The notes: generated by a model from the letters alone, not told the origin. 64,000 bases of DNA from Arenibacterium halophilum (GCF_005938225.1 NZ_VCPC01000002.1:434001-498000), one strand, 5' to 3'. Positions 53,570 to 63,565 are shown, numbered from the stretch's first letter. A program made the numbers and translations.

Positions 53570-55711
53570 ATGAGTGCTTCGGCAGAAATTCGCCAGACCT
53601 TCTTCCAGGAGTGTGATGAGCTTTTAGAAGCGCTTGATGACGGTTTGTACGAAATCGACCAAGGCGTCGCAGATGGAGAAGTTGATGCCGAAACTGTAAA
53701 TGCGGTGTTTCGATCTGTTCATTCAATAAAGGGTGGTGCTGCAGCATTTGGGTTGGATGACCTTGTGCATTTCGCACATCAATTCGAAACAGTTCTCGAT
53801 GTGATGCGCGATGGCCAGCTTGTCCCAAATGAAGATGTGATGAAGGTGTGCCATCGCGCAGCCGATCATCTGAGCGATCTCGTCGCAGCAGGCCGTGATG
53901 AACGTGTGCTTGAAGGAAGCACGGGCGCTGATCTAATCAAGAAGCTGTCTGAGATTGGTGGACGTGAGGCGACAACTGGCAGCTCGGAGCAGCAATCCGT
54001 GGACGCCGGCGTCAGCTTTCAACCACTTGGCTTGTCTTTGCCGATGGATTTTACTTTTGAGGAGCCCGCTGAAAATGATTTCTCGATACAATTAATTCCT
54101 AGCGCCAGCCTTTATTCCAGTGGAAACGATGTTTCATTCCTACTTCGCGAGCTGATCGAACTGGGCGAAGTGAAAGTTTCTGTCGATACATCGGAGCTTC
54201 CCGATTTCGATGAGATGGATTGCAGTGATGCCTATTTTAAATGGTCGATCGACTTGCGTACAACGGAAGCCGCTTCGTCTGTTCGGGATGTTTTTGAGTT
54301 CGTCGATGGCATGTGTGAACTGGACGTTACGTCGCGGGAGCCAAGCGCGAAGCCGTCTGGAGAGACAGAAGAAGAAGATGATGACGGCCCGCCGGCGCTA
54401 CCTTTGCTTAATGGCGCGAGCGAACCCGACGCTGTCGAACCGCCGAGACAACAGTCCGGCAGAAGCGAAGGTAAGGACAAGACCGGCGCTCAATCCGGGC
54501 CGAAAGCTACGGTACGGGTCAATCTCGATCTTGTTGACCGTCTCATTAATATGGTTGGGGAGCTTGTTATCAATCAGGCAGTTCTAACCCAGTGCATCGA
54601 CGATGCTGGGTTATTGGACCGAGGCGATCTAGCCACGAGCCTTGCCGAATTCAAAAATCTCGCCCGTGACATCCAAGAGAGTGTCATGGCCATCCGGGCA
54701 CAGTCTGTAAAGCCGCTCTTCCAAAGGATGGCACGAATTGTACGCGAAGCTGCGGAGTTATCGGGCAAGGATGCTGATTTCCAGACCGAAGAAGAAACTA
54801 CCGAAGTCGATAAAACGATCATCGAACGTCTGGTAGATCCGCTGACTCACATGATCCGAAATGCTGTGGACCATGGCCTTGAATCCCGTGACGACAGGAT
54901 CGCCGCTGGAAAGCCGGATCAAGGAACGATCATGTTGTCTGCCGCGCACCGTTCCGGTCGTGTCCTGATCGAGGTCTCCGATGACGGAGCCGGGATCAAC
55001 CGACCCAAGGTTCTGAAAATCGCAACCGAAAAAGGCCTGGTTTCCCCTGATGCCCAGTTGAAGGATTCGGAGATTGACAATCTATTGTTCATGCCGGGCT
55101 TCTCAACCGCAGACAAGGTGTCGAACTTGTCCGGGCGCGGCGTTGGCATGGATGTGGTCAAAAGCGCGATCCAGAAGCTGGGTGGGCGGGTGAATATTCA
55201 GTCCACGCCGGGGAAGGGAACGACGATGTCGATCAGCCTTCCGCTGACGCTGGCTGTTCTGGACGGAATGGTTGTTGATGTGGCTGGGCAGACGATGGTT
55301 GTTCCGATCACGGCGATCGTCGAAACGCTTCGACCGAAGGCGGGCGACATTCACAGACTAGGTGCGGAAACATCTGTGGTCTCGGTGCGCAATAACCTTG
55401 TGCCGATCATCGATTTGGGCGTGGTTTTCGGACATCGATCTCAACCTATGGCCATCTCTGACATGGTCCTTTTGCTCGTCGAGTCAGACAACGGTACAAG
55501 TTGGGCGCTCGCCGTCGATCAGATTTTCGATCAGAGGCAGGTTGTTATTAAGGGTCTTGAAACGAACTACGGGCATGTTCCCGGTGTCGCCGCGGCCACG
55601 ATATTGGGTGACGGTAATATCGCATTGATCATCGATCCCGAGGAAACCGCGCATCGCAACGGACCAGTGATCGATCAGCGTGATTTGGCTCTTTTTGACG
55701 AGGTATCTTGA
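53570..55711 (+). CDS. cheA: Chemotaxis histidine kinase CheA
   Basis: 713 residues. P1 (HPt) domain about 1-110 with phospho-His51 in [13 protein letters not shown]; a variable P2-like region about 150-260; acidic linker about 265-310; dimerisation P3; ATPase P4 with [16 protein letters not shown] (N box), SDDGAGIN (G1), [11 protein letters not shown] and [13 protein letters not shown] (G2); and CheW-like P5 from about 580. It phosphorylates CheY and, if present elsewhere, CheB. Stop overlaps cheW by one base. Confidence 0.95.
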   Translation: MSASAEIRQTFFQECDELLEALDDGLYEIDQGVADGEVDAETVNAVFRSVHSIKGGAAAFGLDDLVHFAHQFETVLDVMRDGQLVPNEDVMKVCHRAADHLSDLVAAGRDERVLEGSTGADLIKKLSEIGGREATTGSSEQQSVDAGVSFQPLGLSLPMDFTFEEPAENDFSIQLIPSASLYSSGNDVSFLLRELIELGEVKVSVDTSELPDFDEMDCSDAYFKWSIDLRTTEAASSVRDVFEFVDGMCELDVTSREPSAKPSGETEEEDDDGPPALPLLNGASEPDAVEPPRQQSGRSEGKDKTGAQSGPKATVRVNLDLVDRLINMVGELVINQAVLTQCIDDAGLLDRGDLATSLAEFKNLARDIQESVMAIRAQSVKPLFQRMARIVREAAELSGKDADFQTEEETTEVDKTIIERLVDPLTHMIRNAVDHGLESRDDRIAAGKPDQGTIMLSAAHRSGRVLIEVSDDGAGINRPKVLKIATEKGLVSPDAQLKDSEIDNLLFMPGFSTADKVSNLSGRGVGMDVVKSAIQKLGGRVNIQSTPGKGTTMSISLPLTLAVLDGMVVDVAGQTMVVPITAIVETLRPKAGDIHRLGAETSVVSVRNNLVPIIDLGVVFGHRSQPMAISDMVLLLVESDNGTSWALAVDQIFDQRQVVIKGLETNYGHVPGVAAATILGDGNIALIIDPEETAHRNGPVIDQRDLALFDEVS

Positions 55712-56181
55712 TGTCGGACCCTGCAGTATCGAACAACTCTCTTCGGGAACTGGTTACGTTTCGGGTGGGTGATCAGGATTTCTGTATCGACATCATGATG
55801 GTACGGGAAATCCGTGGGTGGACGCCTGCTACTCTCCTGCCGCATGCGCCAAGCTATGTACTTGGTGTGATCAACTTGCGCGGTTCGGTGGTGCCCATCG
55901 TGGATCTTGCCGCTCGGCTTGGCCTTGCACCCTCTGTGCCCGACCCCCGCCATGTCATAGTGATCGCCGTTGTGGGCACGCAGACTGTTGGATTCCTGGT
56001 AAATGCGGTGTCGGACATCATGGGGATTGATCAGGCTGACGTGCAACCAACCCCGGATGTGACATCAGAGGTTACACGCGCCTTTATCGAAGGGGTTATC
56101 GTGACGGATGAACGTATGCTGAGGGTCATCGACATCAAGACTGTGCTGCCCAAATGCATGGAGAGTGAAGACGCGCAATGA
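55711..56181 (+). CDS. cheW: Chemotaxis adaptor CheW
   Basis: 156 residues, a single CheW SH3-like domain: [20 protein letters not shown] at the start, then [20 protein letters not shown], the CheW signature, and VDQ-type C-terminal region ADVQPTPDV. It links receptors to CheA in polar arrays. The ATG at 55711 shares a base with the cheA stop and its own stop overlaps cheR. Confidence 0.94.
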   Translation: MSDPAVSNNSLRELVTFRVGDQDFCIDIMMVREIRGWTPATLLPHAPSYVLGVINLRGSVVPIVDLAARLGLAPSVPDPRHVIVIAVVGTQTVGFLVNAVSDIMGIDQADVQPTPDVTSEVTRAFIEGVIVTDERMLRVIDIKTVLPKCMESEDAQ

Positions 56182-57044
56182 CGAGCGTACCCGCTATCTC
56201 TGCCGAGCCCGCTCTGGCACGCGATGTGGAATACACATCTGGCGATTTTCAGCGGATCGCCAATCTTTTGAGGGAGCTTTCCGGGATCAGAATGCCTCCC
56301 TCGAATGAGGCACTGGTTTTCTCGCGCCTGTCAAAGCGTGTCAAACGGCTTGGGTATACGAGGTTTTCTGACTACGTCGACTTGATTGCAGGCGATGCCG
56401 AAGGCGAAGAGCGCGACGCCATGATTGAGGCTTTGACTACGAACACGACGCGATTTTTTCGCGAGGCGCATCACTTCGAGACCGTTGAAAGCGACTTGAT
56501 GCCGGAAATTGTTCAAAGGTTAAAGCAAAACGACCGAATTCGCCTCTGGTCGGCTGGGTGCTCTTCCGGAGAAGAGCCGTATAGTTTGGCTGCGACCGTC
56601 GTGAAGTCATGCGCTGATGTGGCACAGTTCGATTTAAAAATTCTCGCGACGGATATTGACAGAAGTGTGATCAAAAAAGCCACCGCGGCACAATATCGTT
56701 CGGATAGCTGCTCTGCCGTTCCTGAAGAATACGCCAAAATCCTGTTCGATGGCCCCGTTGCCGAGCGTGACTACGTCGGCATTCACCCTCAGGTCAAATC
56801 CATGGTCACTTTCCGTTATCTGAACTTCATGGAGCCTTGGCCCGTACGGGGGCCTTTCACCGCGATTTTTTGCAGGAATGTAATGATTTACATGGAAGAA
56901 GAAACACAGGCGCAGGTTTGGTCGGGGCTTGCATCTGTACTGGAACCAGGCGGTTACCTGTTTATCGGACATTCCGAACGGGTAGGCCCAGAACTCAAAG
57001 GGTCACTCGAAATGATCGGCACAACAACGTTTCGCAAGATTTGA
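56178..57044 (+). CDS. cheR: Chemoreceptor methyltransferase CheR
   Basis: 288 residues. N-terminal helical domain with receptor-contact positives ([18 protein letters not shown]), then the SAM-binding [34 protein letters not shown], and [14 protein letters not shown]. It methylates receptor glutamates with SAM. The receptor upstream ends in a CheR-docking peptide. No cheB follows, so demethylation must be encoded elsewhere or be absent. Confidence 0.94.
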   Translation: MTSVPAISAEPALARDVEYTSGDFQRIANLLRELSGIRMPPSNEALVFSRLSKRVKRLGYTRFSDYVDLIAGDAEGEERDAMIEALTTNTTRFFREAHHFETVESDLMPEIVQRLKQNDRIRLWSAGCSSGEEPYSLAATVVKSCADVAQFDLKILATDIDRSVIKKATAAQYRSDSCSAVPEEYAKILFDGPVAERDYVGIHPQVKSMVTFRYLNFMEPWPVRGPFTAIFCRNVMIYMEEETQAQVWSGLASVLEPGGYLFIGHSERVGPELKGSLEMIGTTTFRKI

Positions 57045-57072
57045 TGCAGCGGCTGCAAAAGGAAGAAAATTA

Positions 57073-57459
57073 ATGGCCCTTCGCGATTCTCTCTCGATCC
57101 TTATCGTTGATGACATGTCGACCAGCCGTAGTCTCATAATTATGGCGTTGGAAGAAATCGGGTTGAAAAAGCTTGATTTCGCCAAGGATGGTAAGGACGC
57201 ACTTCAATCCCTCGCCAAGCGCCCGGCGCATCTTATCATTTCGGATTACAATATGCCTGGAATGGATGGACTCCACCTGTTGCAAGCTCTGCGTCAGAAC
57301 CGGGCGACCCAGGGCATTGGGTTCATCTTGGTGAGCGGAAAGGTCAATCAGACGATCATCGATACCGGACGTAAACTCGGCATGAATAACTTCATACAAA
57401 AGCCGTTCACAACCGCGCAAATGCGTGACTGCATACAAGCGGTTACCGGGCCACTGTAA
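57073..57459 (+). CDS. cheY: Chemotaxis response regulator CheY, copy 2
   Basis: 128 residues, receiver only. LSILIVDDMSTSRSLIIMAL holds the acidic pair, the phosphoacceptor is Asp58 in LIISDYNMPGMDG, and Lys110 lies in NFIQKPFTTAQ. Only about a third of its residues match the other CheY by eye, so the two have separate roles, such as motor output and phosphate sink. It is followed after 2 bp by the small DxxxQ protein. Confidence 0.92.
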   Translation: MALRDSLSILIVDDMSTSRSLIIMALEEIGLKKLDFAKDGKDALQSLAKRPAHLIISDYNMPGMDGLHLLQALRQNRATQGIGFILVSGKVNQTIIDTGRKLGMNNFIQKPFTTAQMRDCIQAVTGPL

Positions 57460-57461
57460 TC

Positions 57462-57839
57462 GTGACGCATGGTCCGAACATTGGCCCAAGACCACTGTCA
57501 TTTTTCCTGACCCGGTTTGCGGAAGAATTGCGCATTCTAAAGTCTGAAGGGCAGACGGTCGAAGAGGCAATCGGCGAATCGCTCCTTGAAGGGGTGGCGA
57601 ACCCGCGCGACACACTCGCCAACCTTCAGAAGATTGATCTGGTCGTGCAGTCGCTGGGTGAACTGTCGACCTATCTAGAGACAATGGTAATCTCTTTGCC
57701 CATCGATCCAGAGCTGAACATGGACGATGCATTCAGACAGATCACCCTGCGTGATCTTGCGCGGACTTTGTCTGGTGGGTGGCGAAAGCCTGTGGTGGAT
57801 TCTGCCGGCGAGACAACAGGCGAGGTAGAGTTGTTTTAA
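57462..57839 (+). CDS. Small chemotaxis protein with CheZ/CheT-like DxxxQ motif
   Basis: 125 residues from a GTG 2 bp after the second cheY. Helix-rich, no membrane segment. Residues 52-72 (LANLQKIDLVVQSLGELSTY) contain Asp59-x-x-x-Gln63, the phosphatase signature of CheZ (DxxxQ) on a similar amphipathic helix; the CheT protein of rhizobial che operons is reported to have such a motif. I infer a CheY-P phosphatase. Overall similarity to CheZ is not visible and the protein is short. Confidence 0.6.
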   Translation: MTHGPNIGPRPLSFFLTRFAEELRILKSEGQTVEEAIGESLLEGVANPRDTLANLQKIDLVVQSLGELSTYLETMVISLPIDPELNMDDAFRQITLRDLARTLSGGWRKPVVDSAGETTGEVELF

Positions 57840-58115
57840 CTTGCGGGGCTAGAATCAGGGCGCCAATATCCAAATTTTGTTTGTCTGCCTTGGCTGTTCC
57901 GTTGGGAGGCGTCGCTTGCCCTGTTAGCTTGTTTCACGTCTGCCTTCCCATACCCGATATTCAACAGAAAAACTTTTGGGCCAAATCACAAAAAACGCGA
58001 TAATAACCGTATGATTGGAATTTTATGTGAATTGGGTGCCGCTATACTCAAGCATTTTCCTTTGGTCTTGCGCGGGGGTGAGGGTGGTATCACCTTCTCC
58101 CCTTAGAGTCCGCGT
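57840..58115. other. Intergenic stretch between the che operon and the IS element
   Basis: 276 bp, AT-rich compared with the genome. No supported gene and no strong terminator; a weak GGTGA...TCACC inverted repeat lies near 58080-58100. TATACT occurs at 58044 without a matching -35 at the right distance. Confidence 0.45.
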
Positions 58116-58925
58116 TCAAAAGTTAGCTGTTTTCAGGGTTTGGTCCTCTTCCGACCGTTTGTGAAACTTCCGCGGGGTAAGCCCGTCGAGGCTGGTGTGG
58201 TGGCGGTGGTGATTGTAGTCGTCGCGCCAGGCCGAGATAAGCTCCCGGGCGTGGCGCAGGTTGGCGAACAAGTGCTCGTTGAGGCACTCGTCCCTCCAGC
58301 GGCCATTGAAGCTCTCGACGACGCCGTTCTGCATGGGCTTGCCCGGCACGATGTAATCCCATTCCGCTTGGCGATCCTCTTGCCATTTCAGCATCGCGTT
58401 CGAGGTCAGCTCGGTTCCGTTATCGCTGAGCACCATGCAAGGATGGCCGCGCATCCCGGCGCTCCGATCCAGTTCGCGGGCAACGCGGTGTTCCGACAGC
58501 GAAGTGTCGACCACAGTCGCCAGGCATTCTCGGCTGAAGTCGTCGATCACGCAGAGGATGCGGAACCTTCGGCCGTCCGACAGCGTGTCTGATACAAAGT
58601 CGAGCGACCATCGTTGGGTTGGCCCGTGCGGGATTGTCATGGGCGCGCTGGTCCCGATCACGCGCTTGCGTCCGCCCCGTTTGCGGACGGTTAACCCTTC
58701 CTCGCGGTGGAGCCGGTAGAGCTTCTTCCAGTTCGCCTCCCAGCCCTCGCGCTTCAGCAGGATATGCAGGCGGCGATACCCGAACCGTTGCCGCTCGGAC
58801 GCCAGCTCCCTCATCCTGACGCGCAGCTCCGTGTCAGCCGGATGCTTCGATGTGCGCCGATAGACACGCGGATCGATTCCTGCCAGCGCACAGGCGCGCC
58901 GCTGCGAACAGCTATTCTCTTTCAT
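58116..58925 (-). CDS. IS3 family transposase orfB (DDE integrase)
   Basis: 269 residues from ATG 58925 ([20 protein letters not shown]). HTH_21 region [15 protein letters not shown], then the rve catalytic core: Asp in [18 protein letters not shown], second Asp in [14 protein letters not shown] and Glu in [18 protein letters not shown]. All three DDE residues are intact. In IS3 elements OrfB is normally made as an OrfAB fusion by frameshifting, but here the open frame before this ATG is out of family and orfA is broken. Confidence 0.85.
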   Translation of the reverse strand: MKENSCSQRRACALAGIDPRVYRRTSKHPADTELRVRMRELASERQRFGYRRLHILLKREGWEANWKKLYRLHREEGLTVRKRGGRKRVIGTSAPMTIPHGPTQRWSLDFVSDTLSDGRRFRILCVIDDFSRECLATVVDTSLSEHRVARELDRSAGMRGHPCMVLSDNGTELTSNAMLKWQEDRQAEWDYIVPGKPMQNGVVESFNGRWRDECLNEHLFANLRHARELISAWRDDYNHHRHHTSLDGLTPRKFHKRSEEDQTLKTANF

Positions 58926-58937
58926 GGCCCCTCCTCT

Positions 58938-58969
58938 CGGCAGATTTGGCTTTGCCAAATCGCCTGCCG
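58938..58969. repeat. Hairpin just upstream of orfB
   Basis: GATTTGGC and GCCAAATC (8 bp) enclose TTT/AAA, and CGGCA pairs with TGCCG outside, with a 3-nt bulge. It lies 13 bp upstream of the orfB ATG on the minus strand. It could stimulate frameshifting or mask the orfB start; I cannot choose. Confidence 0.55.
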
Positions 58970-59042
58970 GGCACCTCGCACAGCCTTCCTCCTCGAACAT
59001 TCGCCATTGTCGCACGGACCAATGGCGCGACAAGGCTCAACC

Positions 59043-59309
59043 TCACAAATATTTTCCGAGCATCTCTTTCAGTGCTGCCACATCCATCATCTGCTCGGCC
59101 AATATCTTGTTGAGCTTCGTGTTCTCGGCTTCGAGCGCCTTCAGCCGCTTCGTTTCGGCGACCTCCATGCCGCCCTACTTGCACCGCCAGTTGTAGAAAG
59201 TCGCGTCGCTGATCCCGTGCTTGCGGCACAGATCCGGCGCGCTCATGCCTGCCTGATGCTCCTTCAGAATACCAATTATCTGCGCTTCGCTGAACCGCGA
59301 TCTCTTCAT
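59043..59309 (-). pseudogene. IS3 family transposase orfA with in-frame stop
   Basis: Reading from ATG 59309 gives KRSRFSEAQIIGILKEHQAG and ends in a leucine-zipper region KRLKALEAENTKLNKILAEQ, then LGKYL and TGA at 59043-59045. A TAG at 59175-59177 interrupts after NWRCK, where related OrfA proteins read Tyr-Gly-Gly-Met-Glu-Val (TAT/TAC). The frame is otherwise open for 89 codons, so a single base change from TAC to TAG explains it. The helix-turn-helix lies before the stop; the zipper is lost. Confidence 0.85.
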
Positions 59310-59361
59310 CGTCTGTCTCCTCAGTGGGAGAACAGGCTAACCTCAAATCGAGAACTTTTCA

Positions 59362-59713
59362 GGGGAGCATGTCAGGACGGCAACCCTGTGCGTTGCCCTC
59401 AGAAATCGCAATCCTCGCCAGCGGCGTGTGCGGATGGTCGCTTGGCTGGAATACACCTGTCTCGCATCGAATATCGTATCGAGTTTGCCGCGCAAATCGG
59501 CAGGTCGTTTTCGGTTTCGGTCCAGATTTGCGTGTCGTGAATATCAACCGGCGACGGATACGTTCGCGTGCGCCTTTGTTGTCATACACGAATGGGGTGC
59601 GGCGGAAGCTGCGGAAGACCCGGCGACCAAGCGTTTTCACGAAGGCTGCCTCTGCCATACATGATCTGGTTAGGCGGAACCGAGTCTGGGCAACCGGGTC
59701 GGGCTGCCTAGCC
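59362..59713. other. Anonymous stretch between the IS element and truA
   Basis: 352 bp. Open frames exist on both strands, including a minus-strand one starting MAEAAFVKTLGRRVFRSF that stays open across much of the stretch, but none has a recognisable domain or ribosome site. The basic, Arg-rich content looks like a degraded transposase or shadow frame. I would leave it unannotated. Confidence 0.4.
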
Positions 59714-60484
59714 TCAGGCGGTAAACGGATCTTCTGGGTAGCCGACCGATTGCAGGTACAGCCCCTGCGGTGGGCAGACGGGGCCACATGCCGCCCGGTT
59801 CCGGGCCTCCAGCGCCGCGGTTACATCGTCCGGGCTCCAGGCGCCTGCGCCGACGCGCTCTAACGTGCCGACAAAGCTGCGCACCTGGTTGTGCAGGAAG
59901 GACCGTGCGCGCAGTTCGAACCGGGCTTCGGGGCCCGAGACGCCCTGGGAAAGCGAAACAGTGAAGGAATCCAGCGTCTTGACCGGGCTGGCGGCCTGGC
60001 AGATCGACGACCGGAACGTGGTGAAATCGTGCCGCCCGATCAGCCGGTCGGCGCCGGCCTGCATCGCCGCGATGTCCAGCTCACGTGAAACCTGCCAGAC
60101 CTGTCCCGCATCGTGCACGGCAGGGGCGCGCCGCATCAGCAGGCGGAACAGGTAGCGCCGTTCCACGGCCGAGAACCGCGCGTGCCAGTCCTCGTTTACG
60201 GCGGCGCAGGCGGTGATCGCGACCGGCGCGGGTTTCAGGTGGAAATTCAGCGCCTCCGACAGGCGGAACGGATCCCAGTCGCGGGCCATGTCGCAATGGG
60301 CTACCTGGCCGATGGCATGCACGCCTGCATCGGTGCGCCCGGCCGCGGCGATGGTATGGGCACGCGGTTCCAGACGCGCCAGCGCGGCCTCGATCGCGCC
60401 CTGAACCGAGGGCTGATCGGCCTGACGTTGCCACCCGGCAAAGGGCGCGCCGTTGTATTCGATTTTCAACGCATAGCGGGGCAT
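59714..60484 (-). CDS. truA: tRNA pseudouridine synthase A
   Basis: 256 residues from ATG 60484 ([20 protein letters not shown]). The catalytic Asp lies in [19 protein letters not shown]. Also [20 protein letters not shown] and the [19 protein letters not shown] motif that closes the active site. It makes pseudouridine at positions 38-40 of the tRNA anticodon arm. A longer in-frame start exists but adds residues not found in the family. Divergent from ycjX. Confidence 0.94.
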   Translation of the reverse strand: MPRYALKIEYNGAPFAGWQRQADQPSVQGAIEAALARLEPRAHTIAAAGRTDAGVHAIGQVAHCDMARDWDPFRLSEALNFHLKPAPVAITACAAVNEDWHARFSAVERRYLFRLLMRRAPAVHDAGQVWQVSRELDIAAMQAGADRLIGRHDFTTFRSSICQAASPVKTLDSFTVSLSQGVSGPEARFELRARSFLHNQVRSFVGTLERVGAGAWSPDDVTAALEARNRAACGPVCPPQGLYLQSVGYPEDPFTA

Positions 60485-60604
60485 TGCGTCGACGTATCGC
60501 GGGGCGCGGTGCGGGGCAAGCCCGCTAAGGGCTGGCATCGGTCGCACGCAGGCCCTATTTACCGGGGAACGCGAAGGCAAACCAACCGGGGCAGGGCGCA
60601 GCAG

Positions 60605-62005
60605 GTGGGACTATCGACACTGGCCGACACGGTGCTGCGCAGCGCCGGCAACCTGGGCGATGGGGTCGCGGGCCTTGTGGGCGACACCACGATCCGGCTG
60701 GGCGTGACCGGGCTGGCGCGCTCGGGCAAGACGGTGTTCATCACCTCGCTGGTGGCCAACCTGATCGAACGGGGCCGGATGCCGGGGCTGGTGGCGGCGC
60801 AGGACGGGCGCATCGTCGCGGCCTATCTGCAACCCCAGCCTGACGATACTGTCGCGCGGTTCGCCTACGAATCGCATCTGTCGGACATGACGGGGCCTGA
60901 TCCGCGCTGGCCCGACAACACCAAGGCGATTTCGGAACTTCGCCTGTCGCTGCGGGTGCGCCCTTCGGGGTTGCTGGCCGGGGTTCAGGGCGCGCGCACG
61001 GTGCATCTGGATATCGTGGATTACCCGGGCGAGTGGCTTCTGGACCTGGGACTGCTGGACACCAGCTATGCCGATTGGTCGCGCGACAGCCTTGCCCGTA
61101 TGGGCACCCAGCCCGAAGCGCGCGATTTCATGGCCCAGGCCAAAGCGGTGGACGCGTCAGAGAAGCTGGACGAACCCCGCGCCAAGGCGCTCGCGCAGGC
61201 GTTCACCGAGGCGCTGGACCAAGCACAGCAAGCTGGCCGCGCTCATGCCACGCCGGGTCGGTTCCTGCTGCCGGGCGATCTGGCGGGGTCGCCGGTGCTG
61301 ACATTCGCGCCCGTGCCAAGGCCCGAGACCACGCCGCGCGGCTGCCTCTGGCTTGAGATGGAGCGCCGGTTCGAGGCGTATAAATCCAAGGTGGTGATGC
61401 CGTTTTTCCGCGATCATTTCGCACGGATCGACCGGCAGGTGGTGCTGGTCGATGCACTGGGGGCGATCCGGCGCGGGCCCGAGGCGGTGGCCGAGATGCG
61501 CCGTAACCTGGCCGACCTGCTGCGCGCCTTCCGGCCCGGGCGCAACGGGTTCCTGTCGCGCCTGCTGCGCGGGCGGCGGGTTGACAAGATCCTGTTCGCC
61601 GCCACCAAGGCCGACCATCTGCACCACACGCAGCACGCCCAGCTGACCGCGATTGTCGAAACGCTGGTGCGCGATGCCCGGGAACGCGCGCGCTTTGCCG
61701 GGGCCGAAACGGGGGCCATGTCTCTGGCCTCACTCCGGGCCACGACGGAAGAGATGCGCCAACACGATGGCCGCGAATTGCCCTGTGTGCGCGGGCGGTT
61801 GCAGGATGGCCGACAGGCCGCGCTTTACCCCGGCGCCTTGCCCGAGGATCCGAATGCGATTTTCCACGACAATGCGGGCGATTGGCTGGATGGCTTCGAC
61901 GCACTCGATTTCGCGCCCGCCCCGCTGACGTTGCGCCCCGGCGATGGCCCGCCGCACATCCGGTTGGACCGGGCGGCGCAATTCCTGTTCGGAGATCAGC
62001 TATGA
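60605..62005 (+). CDS. ycjX: YcjX family P-loop protein
   Basis: 466 residues from a GTG at 60605. Walker A is in [20 protein letters not shown], a typical YcjX motif, and [20 protein letters not shown] contains the Walker B-like aspartate and DYPGEW signature. [14 protein letters not shown] is the base-recognition motif. YcjX is an inner-membrane-associated nucleotide-binding protein of the envelope-stress (Psp) group in enterobacteria; its substrate is unknown. It is coupled to the GNAT gene (ATGA). Confidence 0.87.
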   Translation: MGLSTLADTVLRSAGNLGDGVAGLVGDTTIRLGVTGLARSGKTVFITSLVANLIERGRMPGLVAAQDGRIVAAYLQPQPDDTVARFAYESHLSDMTGPDPRWPDNTKAISELRLSLRVRPSGLLAGVQGARTVHLDIVDYPGEWLLDLGLLDTSYADWSRDSLARMGTQPEARDFMAQAKAVDASEKLDEPRAKALAQAFTEALDQAQQAGRAHATPGRFLLPGDLAGSPVLTFAPVPRPETTPRGCLWLEMERRFEAYKSKVVMPFFRDHFARIDRQVVLVDALGAIRRGPEAVAEMRRNLADLLRAFRPGRNGFLSRLLRGRRVDKILFAATKADHLHHTQHAQLTAIVETLVRDARERARFAGAETGAMSLASLRATTEEMRQHDGRELPCVRGRLQDGRQAALYPGALPEDPNAIFHDNAGDWLDGFDALDFAPAPLTLRPGDGPPHIRLDRAAQFLFGDQL

Positions 62006-62451
62006 CCCCGAATTTGCGCGCCGCCCGGGCCGAAGACGCGAGTGCGCTGGGCCAGATCCTGTTTCAGTTCCAGCATCAGCACGATTGGATGCCCGAGCTG
62101 TATACGCAGGACGATTGCGAACATTTCTGCGCCACGATGATCGCGCGCGGCTGGGTGACTGTGGTGTGCTCCGGACACGATGTACGCGGGTTCATGGCGC
62201 GCGACGGGGCCGAAATTTGCGCGCTGTATCTGGCCGGGCGCTCCACCGGGCGGGGCATTGGCACCGCGCTGATTGACCATGCCAAGGCGACCGAGACGCA
62301 GCTGTGGCTGCGCTGCGCGGCCGCCAATGCCAGCGCCTGCCGGTTCTATCGTCGGCACGGGTTTGTCGAGGCCGCCCGCAGCGGAGGCGAAAGCAATGAA
62401 GAAAACATCCCCGACATCCTGTACGTCTGGCCGCGCGAGGCCCTGGCATGA
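62002..62451 (+). CDS. GNAT family N-acetyltransferase
   Basis: 149 residues. Acetyl-CoA motif: EICALYLAGRSTGRGIGTAL (the R/Q-x-x-G-x-G/A loop), then LRCAAANASACRFYRRHGFV. Acceptor unknown. It is coupled by 4-bp overlaps to ycjX upstream and the ycjF-like gene downstream, splitting a pair that is usually adjacent. Confidence 0.9.
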   Translation: MTPNLRAARAEDASALGQILFQFQHQHDWMPELYTQDDCEHFCATMIARGWVTVVCSGHDVRGFMARDGAEICALYLAGRSTGRGIGTALIDHAKATETQLWLRCAAANASACRFYRRHGFVEAARSGGESNEENIPDILYVWPREALA

Positions 62452-63446
62452 GTAAGGGGCCGGTGATCTTCGATCTGGACGATGCGCCGCGTGATGATGC
62501 GGCGGATGTGGTCACGGCGCCTGCCGTTCCGGACGAACCGGGCGGACCACAGGGGCAGGCAGTGCAGATGGCGGCGCGGCTGGCGGTGCGGCGCCCGTCG
62601 CGGCTGCTGCGCTGGGCGTTCGGGCTGGCAGGGGCGGCGCTGGGGGCGGTGATCTCGGTCGCGGCGTGGGATTTCGTGCTGGGCCTGCTGGCGCGGGCGC
62701 CGGTGCTGGGCTGGATCGTCTCGGCCATCCTTGCGGCGCTGCTGCTGGTGTTGCTGGTCATCGCCCTGCGCGAACTGGCCGCGCTGGGGCGGCTGGGCCG
62801 CATCGACGGGTTGCGGCAGGCCGGCGCAATGGCGCGCGCAGATGCCGACCTCGACGGCGCGCGCCGCGTTGTGGACCGGCTGGTCGCTTTTTACGCGGGG
62901 CGCGATGATGTGTCCTGGGGGCGTAACCGGCTGCGCGAACGCGCCGCCGACCAGTTCGATGCCGATGCCCTGCTGAACCTGGCCGAGGCCGAGCTGCTGG
63001 CCCCGCTGGACGCCGCCGCACAGCGCGAGGTCGAGGCGGCGGCGCGTCGCGTTGCCACCGTGACGGCGCTGGTGCCGCTCGCGCTGGCCGATGTGATGGC
63101 GGCGCTGACATCGTCGCTGTCGATGATCCGGCGCATTGCCGAAATCTATGGCGGGCGCTCGGGGCTTGTGGGCAGCTGGCGGCTGACGCGGGCGGTGTTT
63201 GCCCATCTGGTCGCCACGGGCGCAGTGGCTGTCGGTGACGATCTGCTGGAGCCGGTTCTGGGCGGAACCGTTCTGGCGCGGCTTTCGCGCCGCTTTGGCG
63301 AGGGGCTGGTGAATGGCGCGCTGACCGCGCGGGTCGGCGTGGCCGCGATGGAAGTCTGCCGCCCTTTGCCGTTCAGCGAAACCCGCCAACCCCGCGCGCG
63401 CAGCATCGTGCGCCGCGCGCTGACGGGGCTCTTCGCGCGCGAATAG
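62448..63446 (+). CDS. YcjF/TIGR01620-like membrane protein
   Basis: 332 residues. An Asp/Pro-rich N-terminal tail (about 1-45), two membrane helices (about 57-80 and 85-107: LRWAFGLAGAALGAVISVAA), then a helical domain with LTSSLSMIRRIAEIYGGRSG and a late membrane-proximal helix. This matches the DUF697/YcjF family paired with YcjX. Function unknown; membrane stress association is inferred from the pairing. Confidence 0.82.
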   Translation: MSKGPVIFDLDDAPRDDAADVVTAPAVPDEPGGPQGQAVQMAARLAVRRPSRLLRWAFGLAGAALGAVISVAAWDFVLGLLARAPVLGWIVSAILAALLLVLLVIALRELAALGRLGRIDGLRQAGAMARADADLDGARRVVDRLVAFYAGRDDVSWGRNRLRERAADQFDADALLNLAEAELLAPLDAAAQREVEAAARRVATVTALVPLALADVMAALTSSLSMIRRIAEIYGGRSGLVGSWRLTRAVFAHLVATGAVAVGDDLLEPVLGGTVLARLSRRFGEGLVNGALTARVGVAAMEVCRPLPFSETRQPRARSIVRRALTGLFARE

Positions 63447-63456
63447 GGCGCGCAGG

Positions 63457-63480
63457 CGCCAAGGCAAATTCAGCCTGGCG
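63457..63480 (+). terminator. Candidate terminator after the ycjF-like gene
   Basis: CGCCAAGGC (63457-63465) pairs with GCCTGGCG (63473-63480) with one bulged base, starting 11 bp after the stop. No T-run directly follows. Confidence 0.4.
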
Positions 63481-63565
63481 AACTTTTCGTGATCGAAAAA
63501 AGTGAAACTCGGCCCTCCCGGCCTGCGTGACTGCGCGTGCATACACACAAACAGGGAGCATCCTC

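Larger units (their letters stand above)
58116..59361 (-). mobile_element. IS3 family insertion sequence (inactive-looking)
   Basis: About 1.25 kb. It contains orfA and orfB in the usual order on the minus strand. Candidate terminal inverted repeats are TCAAAAGTT at the left (58116-58124) and, read inward from the right end, TGAAAAGTT (59361 down to 59353), 8 of 9 matching. The orfB stop codon lies inside the left repeat. No target-site duplication was found by eye. orfA has an internal stop, so transposition is probably lost. Confidence 0.75.

Noticed and set aside
58016-58049. Promoter TTGGAA...TATACT upstream of the IS element
   Set aside because: The spacing is about 22 bp, too long for a standard sigma-70 promoter.
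58707-59540. Plus-strand open frame across the IS element
   Set aside because: Antisense to orfA/orfB, no domain, no ribosome site.
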